Notes: generated from the sequence alone by a model not told the origin. Counted from the first letter of the stretch, positions 1 through 9,059 are shown. The stretch is DNA of 48,804 nucleotides from Pseudomonadota bacterium (GCA_018242205.1 JAFECJ010000033.1:1-48804); one strand, 5' to 3'. Translations and numbers: made by a program.

Positions 1-1
1 G

Positions 2-793
2 CCGCAGTTCGAGCTCATCGCCATCCGTTACGCCACGCGGAACGCGCAACGTCGCGATCATTTCATCGGCGGCGATCCGCATGACGGTCCGATGCCGATG
101 GACTACTTCCTGTGGGTCGCGATCTCGCTGGACAAGACCTACGTCATCGACTGCGGCTTCACCGCGGAGGTCGCCGCCCGACGCCAGCGCACCTTTCTGC
201 GCGATCCGATCGATGGCCTCAAACTCATCGGCATCGACGCCGGTGAGGTGACCGATGTCATTCTCACGCATCTGCATTACGACCACGTCGGCAACTTTCA
301 CCGCTTTCCCAAGGCGCGCTTTCATTTGCAGGAGCCGGAGATTCATTATGCGACCGGCCATTACATGGCGCATCCGCGGCTGGCGCATTCGTTCGAGGTC
401 GATGACGTCTGCGGCATCGTGCGGCTGAACTTTGCGCAGCGCGTCGCCTGGCACTTCGGCTCGAAGGAACTGACGCCCGGCATCTCGCTGCATGTGGTCG
501 GTGGCCACTCCGCCGGATTGCAGTTCGTGCGCGTTCACACGAAGCGCGGCTGGGTCGTGGTCGCCTCCGACGTGTCGCACTTCTACGAGAACCTGGAGAG
601 CCGCCGGCCTTACACGACCTCGTTCCATGTCGGCGAGATGCTCGACGGCTTCGACGCGCTGCTGGCGCAGGCGCCGACGCCGGACCACATCGTACCGGGT
701 CACGATCCGCTGGTCATGAAGCGCTATCCGGCGCCGCGCCCGGATCTCGACGGCATTGCCGTGAAGCTGGACGTTCCGCCGACGACCGGATGA
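2..793 (+). CDS. MBL-fold hydrolase, N-acyl-homoserine-lactonase-like (5' end outside window)
   Basis: The reading frame is open from base 2, so the start lies upstream of the window. The visible part has about 263 residues. It carries the metallo-beta-lactamase motif HLHYDHVGN, later ligand histidines in VGGHSAG, an Asp in VVASDVSHFYEN and a final PGHDP. The PHDGPMPMDYF stretch near the left edge is typical of proteins annotated as the N-acyl homoserine lactonase family. Such enzymes use two metal ions to open lactone or ester rings, but many members have unproven substrates, so quorum quenching is only a possibility. A 668-nt gap separates it from the ABC importer that follows on the same strand. 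The fold is secure; the substrate is not. Confidence 0.85.
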   Translation, partial: PQFELIAIRYATRNAQRRDHFIGGDPHDGPMPMDYFLWVAISLDKTYVIDCGFTAEVAARRQRTFLRDPIDGLKLIGIDAGEVTDVILTHLHYDHVGNFHRFPKARFHLQEPEIHYATGHYMAHPRLAHSFEVDDVCGIVRLNFAQRVAWHFGSKELTPGISLHVVGGHSAGLQFVRVHTKRGWVVVASDVSHFYENLESRRPYTTSFHVGEMLDGFDALLAQAPTPDHIVPGHDPLVMKRYPAPRPDLDGIAVKLDVPPTTG

Positions 794-1461
794 GCGGCGT
801 CATCGACGCGCGCGTTGACGCTCGTGCAAAGTCGCTTCTCGCCATACGCGTGAACGCCTGCTCGAGGCTTCGTTGCGTGGACGCGGTGACGGATCAAGGC
901 CCGTGGCTTCATTCGGCGAGGCCTTCCGCCACCGGCGAAATTGTCAGACCTATAAGCTATTGCAAATATGAGGGTTTCTCCGCAGCATCAGCCGTCCGGG
1001 GCTGGCGAAGCCGGCGCCGCCATACACCGAAGCGATGCACTGCGTCTCGCTCCGAAAATCCTCGGCGGATGCGATTCAGCCACCGCATCAAGATTGCGCG
1101 TTCGGACCGGAAATCGGCCGAATGTGCTCGGTTCCACATCGGCTCAGGCCGAGGCGGCGATCGATGTTGCGGTGCTGTCGGCGAAAGGCTCTACTAGGCA
1201 CAAGCGGGTCACGAACGGGGATAAGGTCGCACCAGAAGAGTGCCGTCCTCGTATCCGAAAGGAGGAAATCGTTCGGCATCATTCTTGCCTAGCAGAAGCC
1301 GGTTCATCGTCATTCCCATTGCCACGGTCGAGGGGGCAGGTGGCAGCCAATTGCGCCGGGATGGTGCGTTGGGGGCTCTTTGGCGGAGGACCTAACGGGC
1401 ACGACCGGCCGATTTGAGCCGGAATGTGCCGAAGCGAACAGAGATTCATCTGGAGGGGATC
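794..1461. other. 668-nt intergenic stretch, no gene recognised
   Basis: The open frames here (for example 790-1197 and 968-1417) overlap in several phases and read as Arg/Ser/Ala-rich shadow protein without domains. No tRNA fold or convincing promoter was found by eye. The 3' end supplies the leader of the ABC binding-protein gene, including the purine-rich GGAGGGG at 1452-1458. It may hold regulatory sites for the importer, but none can be named. Confidence 0.5.
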
Positions 1462-3042
1462 ATGAAGCGTTTGATGCTGGCGGCCTGTGCCGCCCTGGCT
1501 TTGTCGAGTGTTTCGGCACAGGCCGTCACGTTGCGCTACGCCAATCAGGGCGATCTGAAGTCACTCGACCCGTATACGCTGAACGAAACGACCACGAACG
1601 CTCATCTCGGGCAGGTCTATGAGGGCCTGACGGCGCGGGACCAAAATCTGAAAATCGTTCCTGCGCTTGCCGAAAGCTGGGAAGTGCTCGATGGCGCCAA
1701 GCGCTGGCGGTTCCACCTGCGCAAGGGCGTCAAGTTTCATGACGGCACGCCATTCACCGCCGACGACGTCCTGTTCTCGGCCGACCGTGTCAGAGCCTCC
1801 GGTTCGAATTTCACGACCCGCATTCCGGAAGGAGCCAAGTTCGTCAAGATCGACGATTATACGGTCGACGTCCAGTTAACGAGCCCGAATCCCATTCTGA
1901 TCGCCCAATGGGATACCTGGTACATCATGTCGAAGAAATGGGCGGAGGCGCACAATACGGTCGCGCCGACTCCCGCTTCGGCGACCACGCCGAGCTACGC
2001 CTCGCTCCATGAGGACGGCACCGGGCCTTTCATGATCGAAAGCCATCAGCCCGGCGTCAAAACCGTGTTCAAGGTCAACCCCAACTGGTGGCACAAGCGG
2101 GAACACAACATCGACGAGATCATCTTCACGCCAATTCCGAACGCCGCCACGCGCGTCGCGGCGCTGCTGTCGGGCGAAGTCGATGTGATCGAACCCGTTC
2201 CGGTGCAGGACATTCCGCGCGTCAACGCGTCGTCGACGGCCCGGGTGCTGGCGGGCCCGGAATTGCGCACGATTTTCCTCGGTTACGATCAGTCGCGCGA
2301 CGAATTGCTTGAATCGAACGTCAAGGGCAAGAACCCGTTCAAGGATATCCGGGTTCGCCATGCCTTCAATATCGCCATCGACAAGGAAGCGATCAAACGG
2401 TCGGTGATGCGCGGCCTGTCGACGCCGTCCGCGTTGATGATCGCGCCGTCGCTGTTCACCTATTCGAAGGACTTCAAAAATCCGAAATTCGATCCGGCGG
2501 CGGCCAAGAAGCTGTTGGCGGACGCGGGCTATCCGAACGGCTTCGAGGTCGGCATGGATTGTCCGAATGACCGCTACGTCAACGACGCGCAGATCTGTCA
2601 GGCGGTCGTCGGCATGCTGGCTCGTATCGGCGTCAAGGTGAACCTCAATGCCCAGCCGAAGGCGAAGTACTTCGCCAAGGTGCTCAAGCCGGGCGGTTAC
2701 CAGACCTCGTTCTATCTGCTGGGCTGGACGCCGGGCACCTTCGACAGCCACAACGTGCTGTTCGATCTTCACGGTTGCCGTTCGCCGGGCTCGCCGCGCG
2801 GCGAGACCAACCTCGGCGGCTACTGCAACAAGAAAGTGGACGAGCTGACCGACAAGATCCTGGTCGAAAGCGATGCAAAAAAGCGCGACCTGCTGATCAA
2901 GCAGGCTTTCGAGATCACGACCAGCGAATACGCCTATGTGCCGTTGCACCAGCAGGCCCTGAGCTGGGGCGTCGCCAAGAATGTCGACCTGCCGCAGCGG
3001 GCGGACAACTCCGTCATGCTGTACTGGGCGCACAAGAAGTGA
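1462..3042 (+). CDS. Peptide-type ABC transporter substrate-binding protein (SBP family 5)
   Basis: A 526-residue periplasmic binding protein for a DppA/OppA-type importer, which captures peptides or related solutes and delivers them to the permeases encoded next. I chose the ATG at 1462 because it follows GGAGGGG closely and begins a clean signal peptide (MKRLMLAACAALALSSVSAQA, cleavage near residue 21). An in-frame start 48 nt upstream would add a charged stretch before it. The mature protein opens with TLRYANQGDLKSLDPYT, and the family signature VRHAFNIAIDKEAI lies near residues 310-325. It is first in a five-gene operon. The ligand cannot be told from sequence: dipeptides, glutathione, opines and nickel complexes all occur in this family. 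Confidence 0.93.
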   Translation: MKRLMLAACAALALSSVSAQAVTLRYANQGDLKSLDPYTLNETTTNAHLGQVYEGLTARDQNLKIVPALAESWEVLDGAKRWRFHLRKGVKFHDGTPFTADDVLFSADRVRASGSNFTTRIPEGAKFVKIDDYTVDVQLTSPNPILIAQWDTWYIMSKKWAEAHNTVAPTPASATTPSYASLHEDGTGPFMIESHQPGVKTVFKVNPNWWHKREHNIDEIIFTPIPNAATRVAALLSGEVDVIEPVPVQDIPRVNASSTARVLAGPELRTIFLGYDQSRDELLESNVKGKNPFKDIRVRHAFNIAIDKEAIKRSVMRGLSTPSALMIAPSLFTYSKDFKNPKFDPAAAKKLLADAGYPNGFEVGMDCPNDRYVNDAQICQAVVGMLARIGVKVNLNAQPKAKYFAKVLKPGGYQTSFYLLGWTPGTFDSHNVLFDLHGCRSPGSPRGETNLGGYCNKKVDELTDKILVESDAKKRDLLIKQAFEITTSEYAYVPLHQQALSWGVAKNVDLPQRADNSVMLYWAHKK

Positions 3043-3048
3043 TGGGAC

Positions 3049-3076
3049 GGCGGGGGGCGCAGCCGCGCCTCCCGCC
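3049..3076 (+). promoter_or_regulatory. Intercistronic 12-bp hairpin between binding protein and permease
   Basis: GGCGGGGGGCGC (3049-3060) and GCGCCTCCCGCC (3065-3076) can pair over 12 positions with one G-U pair around a 4-nt loop. It starts 6 nt after the binding-protein stop. No T-run follows, so it is not a classic terminator. In binding-protein importers such hairpins often stabilise the upstream message and lower permease expression relative to the binding protein; that role is inferred here. Confidence 0.65.
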
Positions 3077-3104
3077 TCATCATCCTTCCTGTGGTTGACG
3101 GCCA

Positions 3105-4082
3105 ATGCTGGCATTCATCATTCGGCGCATGATGCAATCGGCGGGCGTTCTGCTGGCCGTGACCCTCATCGCCTTCGTCATGTTCCGTTTCGTCGGTGAC
3201 CCGGTCAATCAGATGGTCGGCATCGACACGCCGCAGGCGGAGGTTGCGAAAATCAGGGAATCGCTCGGCCTGAACGATCCGGTGATCGTCCAGTACGGCC
3301 GCTTCGTCTGGAAGGCACTGCATTTCGAGTTCGGCATTTCCTATCAGTTTCGCCAACCGGTGACGAAGCTGCTGGCCGAGCGCATGCCGGCGACGCTGGA
3401 GCTGGCATTCACGGCGGCCGGATTTGCGCTCGTCGTCGGCATCCTGATGGGCGTCTATTCGGCGCTGCGCCGCGACAGCGTCGTCGCGAAGGTGTTCGAG
3501 GCCGTTAGCCTCGTCGGCGTCTCGTTGCCGACCTTTCTGATCGGCATCCTGCTGATCTACCTGTTTGCCGTCATCCTCGGCTGGCTGCCGTCGAACGGGC
3601 GCGGGCAGGTGGTGAGGATCGGATCGTGGTGGACCACCGGCTTCCTGACCAGTTCGGGGCTGCGGTCGCTCATTCTGCCGGCGATCACGCTCGGCCTGTT
3701 CCAGATGACGCTCATCATGCGCCTTGTGCGCGCCGAAATGCTCGAGGTGCTACGCACCGACTACATCAAATTCGCGCGGGCGCGCGGATTGACGGCGCGG
3801 GCGATCAATTTCGGCCACGCGCTGAAGAACACGCTCATTCCGGTAATCACGATCGCTGGCTTGCAGCTCGGCTCCATCATCGCCTTCGCCATCATCACGG
3901 AGACGGTGTTCAACTGGCCGGGCATGGGCATTCTATTCCTTCAGGCGGTGCAGAACGTCGATATCCCGATCATGGCGGCCTATCTCGTGATGATCGGGCT
4001 GATCTTCGTGGTGATCAATCTCGTCGTGGATTTGCTCTACGGCCTCGTCGATCCGCGTTTGCGGATGACGATGCGGCGATGA
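3105..4082 (+). CDS. ABC transporter permease, DppB/OppB type
   Basis: A 325-residue inner-membrane permease. It begins with the family pattern MLAFIIRRMMQSAGVLLAVTLIAFVMFR, followed by the large periplasmic loop and about six hydrophobic segments. The cytoplasmic EAA loop that contacts the ATPases is visible in DYIKFARARGLTARAINFGHA (about residues 218-238). The C-terminus has the usual NLVVDLLYGLVDPRLR motif, which marks the B subunit. It follows the binding-protein gene after 62 nt holding a hairpin, and is followed 17 nt later by the partner permease. Length and motifs match the family closely. Confidence 0.93.
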   Translation: MLAFIIRRMMQSAGVLLAVTLIAFVMFRFVGDPVNQMVGIDTPQAEVAKIRESLGLNDPVIVQYGRFVWKALHFEFGISYQFRQPVTKLLAERMPATLELAFTAAGFALVVGILMGVYSALRRDSVVAKVFEAVSLVGVSLPTFLIGILLIYLFAVILGWLPSNGRGQVVRIGSWWTTGFLTSSGLRSLILPAITLGLFQMTLIMRLVRAEMLEVLRTDYIKFARARGLTARAINFGHALKNTLIPVITIAGLQLGSIIAFAIITETVFNWPGMGILFLQAVQNVDIPIMAAYLVMIGLIFVVINLVVDLLYGLVDPRLRMTMRR

Positions 4083-4099
4083 GGAGGGCAGGTGAGCCG

Positions 4100-5041
4100 A
4101 TGACTGAGACATCGAAACCCGCCGCGGGAAAGGGTGCGGTCGCGCGCTTTCTTGAATCCGACATCTATGCGAGCTTTCGATCGTCGCCTTTGGCGATGGC
4201 AGCGGCCGTCATCGTGCTGGCAATGTTCGTCGGCGCCGTCCTGGCGACGCTCATCGCGCCTTACGATCCATTCGATCCCGCCAAGGTCTTTTTGTCCGAC
4301 GCCTCGCTGCCGCCGCGCTGGCAGGACGGCGGCGATCCGCGCTTCTTTCTCGGCACCGACGATCAGGGCCGCGACATGTTTTCAGCCATCCTCTATGGAC
4401 TGCAGGTCAGCTTGATGGTCGGCGGTCTGGGGGTGGCGCTTGCCGCGCTGATCGGCATCACTCTAGGCCTCGTCGCCGGCTATGTCGGCGGCCGCACCGA
4501 CGCCCTGATCATGCGCGTGGCCGACGTGCAGCTCACTTTTCCGGCCATCCTGATCGCGCTGCTGATCGACGGCGTCGTGCATTCGGTATTCAAGGGCATC
4601 AGCCGCGAGACCAGCGCCATTCCCGTTCTTGTCGTTTCGATCGGGCTGTCGTTCTGGGTGCAATATGCCCGCACCGTCCGCAGTTCCACCTTCGTCGAGA
4701 AGGGCAAGGATTATGTCTCGGCGGCGCGTCTGGTCGGGCTGCCGGCGCCGGTCATCATGTGGCGTCACGTGCTGCCAAACGTGCTGGGGCCGGTGCTGAT
4801 CATCCTCACCATCAATCTCGGCCTGGCCGTCATCACGGAAGCGACCTTGTCGTTCCTCGGTGTCGGCCTGCCGCCCACCGAACCGTCGCTCGGCACACTC
4901 ATTGCGATCGGCAATCAGTACCTGTTCTCCGGAGAATGGTGGATCGTCGCCTTCCCGGGCGCGACGCTGGCGATCCTTGTGCTGTCGGTCAACTTGCTGG
5001 GTGACTGGCTGCGCGACGCACTCAATCCGAAGCTGAGGTAG
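4100..5041 (+). CDS. ABC transporter permease, DppC/OppC type
   Basis: A 313-residue second permease subunit. The ATG at 4100 is chosen because it follows GAGGAGGGCAGG within a few bases and gives a protein of family length; the frame is open further upstream only inside the previous gene. Features include an N-terminal cytoplasmic stretch, a first membrane segment (SSPLAMAAAVIVLAMFVG), the C-subunit signature LGTDDQGRDMFSAILYG and an EAA loop in DYVSAARLVGLPAPVIMWRH. It ends with NLLGDWLRDALNPKLR, typical of DppC. It is 17 nt after the first permease gene and 3 nt before the ATPase gene, so the genes are almost certainly cotranscribed. Confidence 0.93.
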   Translation: MTETSKPAAGKGAVARFLESDIYASFRSSPLAMAAAVIVLAMFVGAVLATLIAPYDPFDPAKVFLSDASLPPRWQDGGDPRFFLGTDDQGRDMFSAILYGLQVSLMVGGLGVALAALIGITLGLVAGYVGGRTDALIMRVADVQLTFPAILIALLIDGVVHSVFKGISRETSAIPVLVVSIGLSFWVQYARTVRSSTFVEKGKDYVSAARLVGLPAPVIMWRHVLPNVLGPVLIILTINLGLAVITEATLSFLGVGLPPTEPSLGTLIAIGNQYLFSGEWWIVAFPGATLAILVLSVNLLGDWLRDALNPKLR

Positions 5042-5044
5042 CGT

Positions 5045-6076
5045 GTGACCGAAACGCCATCGTTCCCCGAACCGGTCATCTCGGTCCGCAATCTGGTCGT
5101 CGAATTTGCGACCCGCCGCGGCCCGTTGCGGGCGATCGACGGGGTCTCCTTCACCATCGGCAAGGGCGAGGTGCTCGGCGTCGTCGGCGAGAGCGGCGCC
5201 GGCAAATCGGTGACCGGATCGGCCATCATCGGCCTCATCGATGCGCCCGGCCGTATCGCCGGCGGCGAAGTGCTGCTGCACGGCAAGCGTATCGACAATC
5301 TGCCCGCCGAAGAGATGCGGCGGCTGCGCGGCCGCAAGATCGGCATGATCTTCCAGGATCCGCTGACCTCGCTCGATCCGCTGTTCCGGGTCGGCGATCA
5401 GCTGATCGAGACGATCCGGACCCATTCCGACCTGTCGGCGAGCGCGGCCCGCGAGCGCGCCATCGCGTTGCTCGCCGAGGTCGGTATCCCGGCGCCGGAG
5501 CGGCGCATCGACGGCTATCCGCACGAATTCTCCGGGGGCATGCGCCAGCGCGTGGTCATCGCGCTGGCTCTGGCTTGCGAGCCCGATTTCGTCATCGCCG
5601 ACGAGCCGACCACGGCGCTCGACGTCTCCGTGCAGGCCCAGATCATCGCACTGCTGAAGCGGCTGTGCGCGACGCGCGGCACCGCGGTGATGCTGGTGAC
5701 CCATGACATGGGGGTGATCGCCGAGGCGGCCGACCGCGTCGCCGTGATGTATGCCGGGCGCATCGCCGAGATCGGCCCGGTGCGCGATGTCGTCAAGCAT
5801 CCGCTGCATCCTTATGCGGCTGGCTTGATGGGCGCCATTCCAACATTGTCGAGCGAGGCCGACCGGCTGACCCAGATTCCCGGCGCGATGCCGCGGCTGA
5901 CCAATGTTCCGCCGGGCTGCGCCTTCAACCCGCGCTGCGCGCGTGCTTTCGACCGCTGTTGCATCGAGCGGCCCGAACCGGCTTTGCCGAGCGCCGCGCT
6001 CGCCGCGCGGGAGCATGTCGCGTCCGGCCATCGGGTGGCCTGCCATCTTTACACCGCCAGGGAGGACGCGCGTTGA
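5045..6076 (+). CDS. ABC transporter ATP-binding protein, DppD type
   Basis: A 343-residue ATPase subunit with a GTG start 3 nt after the permease stop. It has Walker A GESGAGKS (residues 48-55), a Q-loop in MIFQDPLTSLDP, the ABC signature SGGMRQR, Walker B DFVIADEPTTALD and the switch His in VTHDMG. The C-terminal oligopeptide/dipeptide region follows, with a cysteine cluster in GCAFNPRCARAFDRC. In E. coli DppD/OppD such clusters have been linked to an iron-sulfur site; that is not shown for this protein. It powers import together with the next gene. Its stop overlaps the TTG start of that gene, suggesting translational coupling. Confidence 0.94.
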   Translation: MTETPSFPEPVISVRNLVVEFATRRGPLRAIDGVSFTIGKGEVLGVVGESGAGKSVTGSAIIGLIDAPGRIAGGEVLLHGKRIDNLPAEEMRRLRGRKIGMIFQDPLTSLDPLFRVGDQLIETIRTHSDLSASAARERAIALLAEVGIPAPERRIDGYPHEFSGGMRQRVVIALALACEPDFVIADEPTTALDVSVQAQIIALLKRLCATRGTAVMLVTHDMGVIAEAADRVAVMYAGRIAEIGPVRDVVKHPLHPYAAGLMGAIPTLSSEADRLTQIPGAMPRLTNVPPGCAFNPRCARAFDRCCIERPEPALPSAALAAREHVASGHRVACHLYTAREDAR

Positions 6077-7059
6077 GCGAAGCCTCGCTTGTAGTCGTCC
6101 GGGGTCTGCGCCGCGATTTCGACATTTCGCGGCCGTGGCTGAATCGCCTGTTCGAGGGTCAGCGCCGGCTGTTTCTGCGCGCGGTCGACGACGTATCCTT
6201 CGAGATCGCCAAGGGCTGCACATTCGCGCTGGTCGGCGAGTCCGGCTCCGGCAAGTCGACGGTGGCGCGCATGGTCGTCGGTCTGCTGCCGCCGTCGGAC
6301 GGCGAAGTGACGATCGACGGCATATCGATGCAGTCGGCGTCCGATAGCGGGTCACGGCAGAAATTGCGCCGCCGCATTCAGATGATCTTCCAGGATCCCT
6401 ATGCCAGCCTCAATCCGCGCTGGCGCGTGTCGCGCGTCATCGCCGAGCCGATCAACACGTTCGGCCTGCTCAAAGGCGAGGCGGTGACGAAGAAGGTCGG
6501 CGAATTGCTCACATTGGTCGGCCTGCATCCCGATGACGGCGACAAGTTTCCGCACGAATTCTCCGGCGGCCAGCGGCAGCGCATCGCCATCGCCCGGGCG
6601 CTGGCCGCGCATGCCGAGTTCATCGTCTGCGACGAGCCGACCTCGGCGCTCGACGTGTCGGTCCAGGCCCAGATCCTCAACCTGATGCGCGATCTGCAGA
6701 AGGAGTTCGGCCTGACGCTGCTGTTCATCTCGCACAATCTCGCGGTGGTGCGGCACATGGCGGACCGCATCGGCGTCATGTATCTCGGCCGCGTCGTCGA
6801 AACCGGCGATAGCCGGGCGCTGTTTGCCAGGCCGCGCCATCCCTATACGCGGATGCTGCTCGACGCCGTGCCCGACCTTGACATGAGCGGCCGTCAGCGC
6901 ACCCCGGTGGCCGGCGAAATTCCGAACCCGATCAATCCGCCCTCGGGCTGCACGTTCCACCCGCGCTGTCCGCAGGCCAATGAGCGCTGCCGCCGCGAAA
7001 TTCCCGCCATGATCGACGGCGTCGCCTGCCATGCGGTCGAGGAGGGGCGGGCGGGCTGA
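6073..7059 (+). CDS. ABC transporter ATP-binding protein, DppF type
   Basis: A 328-residue second ATPase of the importer. I chose the TTG at 6073, which overlaps the previous stop codon and follows GGGAGGACG; the open frame upstream lies inside the previous gene. Walker A is GESGSGKS (residues 55-62), with signature SGGQRQR, Walker B FIVCDEPTSALD and a switch His in ISHNLA. The C-terminal oligopeptide-transporter extension contains GCTFHPRCPQANERC, again with spaced cysteines. It is the last gene of the operon; the 152 nt downstream show no clear terminator. The fold and role are certain, the substrate is not. Confidence 0.93.
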   Translation: MSEASLVVVRGLRRDFDISRPWLNRLFEGQRRLFLRAVDDVSFEIAKGCTFALVGESGSGKSTVARMVVGLLPPSDGEVTIDGISMQSASDSGSRQKLRRRIQMIFQDPYASLNPRWRVSRVIAEPINTFGLLKGEAVTKKVGELLTLVGLHPDDGDKFPHEFSGGQRQRIAIARALAAHAEFIVCDEPTSALDVSVQAQILNLMRDLQKEFGLTLLFISHNLAVVRHMADRIGVMYLGRVVETGDSRALFARPRHPYTRMLLDAVPDLDMSGRQRTPVAGEIPNPINPPSGCTFHPRCPQANERCRREIPAMIDGVACHAVEEGRAG

Positions 7060-7211
7060 CGCGCGATCGGGACCGCCGGGACCCTGTCGCCACGCCCCTT
7101 TGTCCGCAATAGGGCTTGTAGCTCAGGGCGTTATTGACCGCCGGAAATACGCCGTGATACGGCATTCGACCGCGGCCCCGCCGGACCGTTTCGAACACAA
7201 GCTCAAGGGCA

Positions 7212-7907
7212 ATGACACGTCACCACCGTCGACTGTTGTTGGCCTCGATTGTCCTGCTCATCCTCGCGGCCGGCGCTTTCCTCTATTGGTTATTCGACGG
7301 CATCGCCAGCATCGATGCCGTCGAGGCCCGTGTCGCCGCCTTCGGCGTCTGGGCGCCGGTCGGCTTCGTCCTGCTCTACGGCATCGCGACCATCGCCGGC
7401 GTGCCGGGCGGCATCTTCGATGTCGCCGGCGGCGCGCTGTTCGGACCGGTCACCGGCAGCCTGGTCAATCTCGCCGGCGGCACGCTCGGCGCCGTGCTGG
7501 CCTTTCTGGTGGCGCGTTATCTCGCCGCCGACTGGGTGCGGCAGCGCGCCGGTCCGCGGGTGCAGAAGGTGATGCGCAATGTCGAGCGCGACGGCTGGCA
7601 GTTCGTTGCCTTCGTGCGCTTGGTGCCGGTCTTGCCTTATACGATCGTCAACTATCTGCTCGGCCTGACGCGCATTCCGTTCTGGCACTATGTGCTGGCG
7701 ACGATCGTGTTCATGTCGCCGTCGACGGTCGCCTATACCTGGATCGGCCACGCCGGCAAGCAGGCTTTGTCTGGCGACACCAACAACATCCGCTACGCGC
7801 TCGCCATGCTGGCGGTGATCGCACTCGTCATCTTCGCGCCGCAGTTCTACAAGCGCTGGCGCAAAGGCGACGACATGCGCGACGATGATCCTGCGGCGGC
7901 GGCCTAG
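7212..7907 (+). CDS. TVP38/TMEM64-family membrane protein (VTT/SNARE-associated domain)
   Basis: A 231-residue inner-membrane protein in the DedA/VTT superfamily, whose members are linked to lipid scrambling or undecaprenyl-phosphate handling; the substrate here is unknown. It has an N-terminal membrane segment (LLLASIVLLILAAGAFLYWLF), the conserved GVPGGIFDVAGGALFGP re-entrant region and FVRLVPVLPYTIVNYLLGLT, the signature second half of the domain. The start ATG follows CAAGGG. It ends only 9 nt from the stop of the convergent methyltransferase gene. It lies 152 nt after the ABC operon and could be a separate unit. Confidence 0.85.
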   Translation: MTRHHRRLLLASIVLLILAAGAFLYWLFDGIASIDAVEARVAAFGVWAPVGFVLLYGIATIAGVPGGIFDVAGGALFGPVTGSLVNLAGGTLGAVLAFLVARYLAADWVRQRAGPRVQKVMRNVERDGWQFVAFVRLVPVLPYTIVNYLLGLTRIPFWHYVLATIVFMSPSTVAYTWIGHAGKQALSGDTNNIRYALAMLAVIALVIFAPQFYKRWRKGDDMRDDDPAAAA

Positions 7908-7916
7908 ATATTCTGA

Positions 7917-9059
7917 TTACCAGAACTGTTTCGTCGCGATCGCCGCGCCTTCGGCCATGGCCTTGAGCTTGGCGAACACGACCTGCGGATCGACCGCGGC
8001 CTGGCCGACCCAGGTGCCGTAGCCGCAATCCGATCCGGCGATAACGTTCTCACGGCCGACCAGCCGGGCATAGCGGCCGATGCGCTGCGCGATCAGCTCC
8101 GGATGCTCGATGAAGTTCGATTTTGATTCGAGCACGCCGGGGATCAGCACCTTGCCGTCCGGCAGCTTCACCGTTTCGAACACCGCCCATTCGTGGGCGT
8201 GACGCGGATTGGCGGCCTCGAGCGACAGCGCGCACGGCTTGGCCTTGAAGACGATGTCGATGATGTCGGCAAGCGGCACGTCGAAGTGATGCGGGCCCTC
8301 GTAATTGCCCCAGCACAGATGCATGCGCAGGCTTTCCGCCGGGATGTTGGCGACGGCGTGGTTGAGCGCCTCGACATGGAGCTGCGCGCGCTTGCGGAAG
8401 CCGGCGAGATCGAGATCGGCATATTGGATGTGCCGGCCCATGCCGAGATCGGGGCAGTCGATCTGCAGCACAAGGCCGGCCTTGGCGACGGCCTCGTACT
8501 CATATTTCATCGCATCGGCGATGGCGTAGATATAGGTCTCGAAGTCCTTGTAATGGTCGTTGCGGAAGAACAGCGACACCACGCCGGGCGAAGCGGCGCT
8601 CATGAAGCCGCCGACATGCGGCACGGTCTTGAGCGCGTCCTTGAGGTTGGCGATGTCGTCGAGCGGCGCCTGCTTGTCGCCTACGCTGATGTCGGCGTTG
8701 CAGGCCGGCGTCTTGCGCCGCGAGCGACCGGGATCGCCGAACACCTTCTTTTCCAGGGCCGGGAATTGATGGACGTCCTGATAGACGAAGGTGTTGCCGG
8801 TGCCGCCGAAGCCATTGAGGCGGTCCTTGACGTAGGTGGCGTAGCTCGGCTTCGACATCTCGCCGTCATTGATGAGATCGACGCCGGCATCGGCCTGCTT
8901 CTTCACCACCTCGGCGACGGCGGCGCGGATTCGCGCAGCCATCGCGTGGGGCTCGACCGGAACGCCTTCCTCCTTGGCGTACATCATCCGGATCAGGTCA
9001 TCCGGGCGGGGCAGGCTGCCGGTGTGGGTGGTCAGGAAACGGTCGCGGCTGCGCTGCAT
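7917..9059 (-). CDS. Cobalamin-independent methionine synthase-like zinc methyltransferase, single C-terminal domain
   Basis: A 380-residue protein matching only the catalytic C-terminal half of MetE (full MetE is about 750 residues). The zinc ligands can be placed as His247 and Cys249 (MHLCWGN), Glu281 (LSLEAAN) and Cys345 (GSDCGYG). The start THTGSLPRP is the usual opening of this subfamily, which also contains epoxyalkane:coenzyme M transferase relatives. Without the N-terminal half the methyl donor is uncertain: it may use a small methyl or alkyl donor rather than polyglutamyl methyl-folate. GAGGAG lies just upstream of the ATG. It is monocistronic and convergent with the TVP38 gene. Confidence 0.85.
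   Translation of the reverse strand: MQRSRDRFLTTHTGSLPRPDDLIRMMYAKEEGVPVEPHAMAARIRAAVAEVVKKQADAGVDLINDGEMSKPSYATYVKDRLNGFGGTGNTFVYQDVHQFPALEKKVFGDPGRSRRKTPACNADISVGDKQAPLDDIANLKDALKTVPHVGGFMSAASPGVVSLFFRNDHYKDFETYIYAIADAMKYEYEAVAKAGLVLQIDCPDLGMGRHIQYADLDLAGFRKRAQLHVEALNHAVANIPAESLRMHLCWGNYEGPHHFDVPLADIIDIVFKAKPCALSLEAANPRHAHEWAVFETVKLPDGKVLIPGVLESKSNFIEHPELIAQRIGRYARLVGRENVIAGSDCGYGTWVGQAAVDPQVVFAKLKAMAEGAAIATKQFW

Noticed and set aside
790..1197. A 135-codon frame whose start overlaps the lactonase-like stop by ATGA
   Set aside because: Despite the coupling-like overlap, the protein is Arg/Ser/Cys-rich with no hydrophobic core or domain, and other frames overlap it equally well.
1876..3114. 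A 412-codon open frame on the - strand
   Set aside because: It is antisense to the ABC substrate-binding protein and has no recognisable domain.
4463..6355. A 630-codon open frame on the - strand
   Set aside because: It is antisense to the DppC- and DppD-type genes and is an Arg/Asp-rich shadow typical of high-GC coding DNA.
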